Origin: Coptis chinensis
Taxonomy: Eukaryota; Streptophyta; Magnoliopsida; Ranunculales; Ranunculaceae
NCBI GenBank assembly: GCA_015680905.1
Contig: CM027383.1
Span: forward strand, 40,298,501-40,362,500
Reading direction: 5' to 3'
Length of the DNA: 64,000 nucleotides
The translations under genes were made by a program, and so were the position numbers. Shown in pieces: positions 60,878-64,000 of this stretch (within the stretch, counting starts at the first letter, position 1; every line of letters begins with the position of its first letter). The notes beneath the pieces were generated by a model. The model had not been told where the DNA came from, did no database searches, and saw only the letters and a list, made by a program, of their open reading frames with translations.

Positions 60878-62398
60878 TTTTAAAAATAAAATAAAATGTG
60901 TGGTGCTTGGACGATGAAAATCGGAGTCCACAATTCGGGGTCCACAACCCTGTAGAAATTACCTAAGTCTCTAAGAATGCCACCTTGCTGGCATTAAGTC
61001 CGAAAACCACTACACAGATAACATAGTACCGGTACTCCGCCTTCTTTAATAGCACGAAGTTCAGTTTTCCTAGCAATCAACACTCATCAAAGCATCAAGG
61101 TAACAGTGGCAAGCCAGAACAATTTACTTAGACGTAATAGAGAGGTAGCAGTAGCTGCAACATAATGACAAGGAATCTATTAAGCAATAGCGCACATGGA
61201 CATCAGTAATACCTCCAACAATTGCAACTAGTTATTAAATATTCACAAAAAGTAAAAAACCAAGCACTGAGAAACTCTTGTTGTGCACAGAGTCTTGTAG
61301 AAAAATCTAAAAAAAATAGCATACAAATTAATGAAAATAGGTGAGAGCTTAACAGCTATGTCGGCCCACTATCTTTCAATTTAGAAACTCTCCTATCATG
61401 TAAAAGCTCCACAGCTGGTTACTTGCATTACCATAATTAACAAAAGCTCTCTGCACCATGCAGCAGCCTTCACACTCCTCACAACAACACACTAGCATGG
61501 GGCAATTCACTTCATCCACCAATCTCTAGTCTATGACCTCACTTCTGTACACACTTGCAGTGCTTAACCACACACATATACTTCACAAACAACACCACAA
61601 ACACTTAGCAAATCAATTGCTCAACTTCAACGTAATGCACCACAACTTTCATTTACTATACAAAGAACAACAAAACTACACTCAGACCAACTTCACCTTA
61701 CAGAGAATCGTCCAGCAACACAACTCATCAGCTACATACATGCAGCAAGCTGCAGTAGCAGCCACTACTCACTACACCTCTGCACAACCATCACTCTAAC
61801 TTACCTCAAGCCACCAAAACACAACCACCAACACTGAAAGTACAACCACCAACACAGACACCCTCTAGTTGACCTCAAGCCACCATCACTCAACTCCACC
61901 TTCACTTCACCATACACCAGTTTTCAGTCACCCCCAACAGCACCACCGTCAGCACCCCCAACAACACCATCGAACAGCCACCACCATCTCAACCCAGCAC
62001 CCCCAATAGTTACTGAATTGATCTTCCTAGAACCTACAAAATAATCAAAGCAAAAGATTAGTGATGATTGGGAGAAAGATGGACGCAGAGAAGAAGAGAG
62101 AATGGAGAAGAAGGAGACGCAGATGTAGATGCAGACACAAAGAAGAAAGAATGAGAGAAAGAAAGAAAATGAAGAAGAATGAGATGGGTGCAATTTTTGT
62201 TTGTTTTTGTTTTTTTTTTTTGGTCAAAGAAAGTCCCAAAAGTAGGCCCATAACCACAAATGGGATTCTTTTTTTTTTTTTTTTAAATTATTCTTTAGAG
62301 GAAAATAAAAAATTGTGGAGGGAATAGAAATGATTATGGGAGTGTTGTGACCAAATTAATTTATTTTGCAAATTTTACTGAAAACGCAGCGGCGCCAT
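57853..62398 (-). other. Array internal region 2, non-coding
   Basis: Colinear with internal region 1, with small indels such as a longer (ATT)n at 60847-60876 and a shorter T-tract at 62210. The GGCGCC motif of region 1 reads GGCACC here (58749-58754). The primer-binding site at 62380-62397 is the best match to the canonical sequence. Confidence 0.75.
62380..62397 (-). promoter_or_regulatory. Retroelement primer-binding site
   Basis: TGGCGCCGCTGCGTTTTC on the minus strand, one base after the LTR end. The first 13 bases differ from TGGCGCCGTTGCC at two positions. Confidence 0.65.
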
Positions 62399-62933
62399 TG
62401 ATCTTCCTATAAAATAGCGGTCGGGTTTTTCATTTCGTTTACATTTCAATGAAATTGCAAAAGTTTATTATAAACAAAAACTAATATGATCACATGAATT
62501 TGTAGAAGTGAATTTAGGTGAGAAAATGATGAAAATAAAAGAAAATAAATTTTGATTACGGAGATAAAAAATCCGTTTGAGCGAATCATATCTCCAATAA
62601 AAGAGTTATTCTTGATTTTTGATCCCTAATAACGACTTTTCATCTTTGAACGAACGTTATTAGCGCGTGGAATCGATTCAGAACCCCATCTCTGGGTGAA
62701 CTTACTCTATTCCTAATCGTTATAATTATCGAAACACCCTCCCAAACGAAGATAATCCTCACTCGGGCAGAGTTTCTACTCCGAGATCACAGAACTGAAG
62801 TGTTATTCTAATTAACAGAATATAAAACTGAATTAAAAACATTTTAATTAAAAATTGAAAATTAAATTCTTCATTACACTAGAAAAGCAGTAAACTACTA
62901 TACTCCTATGATCGAATGCTAACCATTCAATGA
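62399..62933 (-). repeat. Array LTR3 (5' end), truncated to 535 bp
   Basis: Matches LTR1 50925-51458, then changes abruptly after CCATTCAATGA to unrelated DNA. The U3 part and the TATA box are missing. Confidence 0.82.
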
Positions 62934-63723
62934 TTCTCGAACCTGCAAACAAAATATAATAACATTTAGTTCACATCCAATGAAATGCCAAAGCAAGATA
63001 TGGCAACATATATTTAGAGTACAACTAAAGAAAGACATGTTCTATAGCTTTCCAAGTGATACTATTATGTCATACCACATGATAGGCAAGTTGAGCCAAA
63101 GAAAACAATTAAAAAACACTCATTGTCCTTATATGAGTACAATTTGATACATTTCATAAGCAAAGGCAATAAACCCAATTCACAGTTTCACTATGCCATA
63201 TATGCATACCCAAAATAAAGTATAATTTCACAATAATAACCATAGTAAATGAACCAATATGTACTCAAACTACCAGAAGTTGACATGACATTTGACATTT
63301 ACAATTAGTTAGGTCTAGTGATTCCCAAATGCAGCAAAGATGATGTATTTATTCAAGCAGTAAAAGCTTGATAACAATAGATATATACAACTCCCATAAA
63401 TTAATAACCCTAAACAAGATGAATACGATTGCATTTGTTCATCTAGAAAGGCAATGGAGCTTTAACCATATATACCACATATACAACAACTCTCTAAAAT
63501 AATGTTGCGGAACTTTCAAGTTTTAATGGCAAATGGCAAAAGCCATCTAGCTTTTCAGCATAATAGATCTCTCTACAAGCAATGTCAACATGGCAACAAA
63601 TCATTGACAGATTCACAATATTATAGATCCATAGAATTAGCTTAGACCATGGATATCCCTGGTAGTAAGTTTTACCAATAAAAATCACTAATCAATTAGA
63701 CAGAGCATTTGAAGCACTTGTAG
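62934..63723. other. Unassigned AT-rich DNA
   Basis: No supported gene, RNA or repeat. A 64-codon minus-strand ORF (63494-63688) has no recognisable feature. Confidence 0.4.
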
Positions 63724-64000
63724 TGTAACGCCCCAAAATCCTATAACATTGTCAGACACGCACCTTGACGAAAGACAAAAATTTCAACAGAGTCTCCTAT
63801 GTATTTTCAACATTTCATAGACATAAATCCTATCATAACCTGAAAATCAAATAATATACTTCCATAACATATATTAAAACCTCATACCTTGGTCGTAAAC
63901 CCAACTACTCAAATATATATTGATTCGTAGAACTAGCTACTATACTTAATCATCTCGACCAGTGTCAGTTAAGTCAAATAACCAATCCTCGAATCGAAAG
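63724..64000 (+). mobile_element. Possible gypsy LTR start, runs off the window
   Basis: TGTAACGCCCCAAAATCC resembles the first bases of LTRs of some plant gypsy elements (TGTAACGCCCCG-type). The other end lies outside, so this rests on the short motif only. Confidence 0.3.

Larger units (their letters stand above)
50925..62933 (-). mobile_element. Tandem array of a non-coding Tat/LARD-like LTR element
   Basis: The order on the plus map is LTR1 (50925-52129), internal 1 (52130-56647), LTR2 (56648-57852), internal 2 (57853-62398), LTR3 partial (62399-62933). On the minus strand the LTR runs TGATAAGTACTAAAAACC ... AGAAAGATCA. It is followed by a primer-binding site, TGGCGCCGCTGCG, close to the TGGCGCCGTTGCC common in Athila/Tat elements. 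A polypurine tract GTTTGGGGGTGG precedes each full LTR. No gag or pol was found in either internal region. Both internals share the same blocks throughout. Confidence 0.85.

Overview
This window is nuclear DNA from a flowering plant, most likely a eudicot. It is AT-rich and consists almost entirely of transposable elements in several nested layers. The only gene that looks intact is a two-exon UDP-glycosyltransferase of the UGT86A type (12533-14378). Two other host-derived sequences are dead: an intron-bearing CDC48-type AAA ATPase pseudogene (fragments between 44052 and 47679) and a subtilisin-like protease fragment caught between ~200-bp inverted repeats (40622-41743). The species cannot be named from the sequence.

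Layout, left to right. 1-4090: decayed Athila-like Ty3/gypsy pol and its 3' region, ending in a polyadenylation signal and an A-tract. 4586-8480: three diverged head-to-tail copies of a plant-transposon-type ORF. Between copies 1 and 2 lies a 36-residue single-pass membrane microprotein ORF behind a TATA box and a cluster of MSA-like (mitosis-type MYB) motifs. 9690-10030: 33-bp minisatellite, interrupted at its right edge by a hAT-type MITE (10033-10790) with 8-bp target duplications. 12533-14378: the UGT gene. 15260-16236: two non-autonomous Helitrons joined exactly head to tail. 16401-20870: a 5'-truncated L1-type LINE on the minus strand with a 15-bp target duplication. 21556-36478: a minus-strand Ty1/copia element with TGTTGGA...TCCAACA LTRs. 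Two related CACTA transposons have been inserted into it, one between the 3' LTR and pol (22498-26703) and one inside the 5' LTR (31231-36037). The second still carries transposase-associated and Ulp1-like exon relics.

37105-39974: MITEs (hAT, Tourist-like with a ~190-bp T-rich core, another hAT) and a decayed plus-strand copia gag. 40211-41743: Pack-MULE-like subtilase capture. 42676-44045: a ~500-bp direct duplication. 44052-47679: CDC48 pseudogene split by a solo LTR with 5-bp target duplications and a second LTR-like insert. 48283-49006: ~127-bp satellite-like repeat full of small palindromes. 49009-50839: degenerate CACTA-like element with a GA-rich minisatellite. 50925-62933: a tandem LTR-internal-LTR-internal-LTR array of a non-coding, Tat/LARD-like gypsy element on the minus strand. 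63724 onward: possible start of another gypsy LTR.

Apart from the UGT, nothing forms a working pathway. The window is mainly a record of insertion, deletion, unequal recombination and break repair. The most unusual features are the three-copy ORF cluster with its microprotein and cell-cycle-like promoter, the tandem LTR array whose 5' edge falls at the predicted transcription start, and a stretch of LTR apparently replaced by DNA copied from the neighbouring CACTA element.
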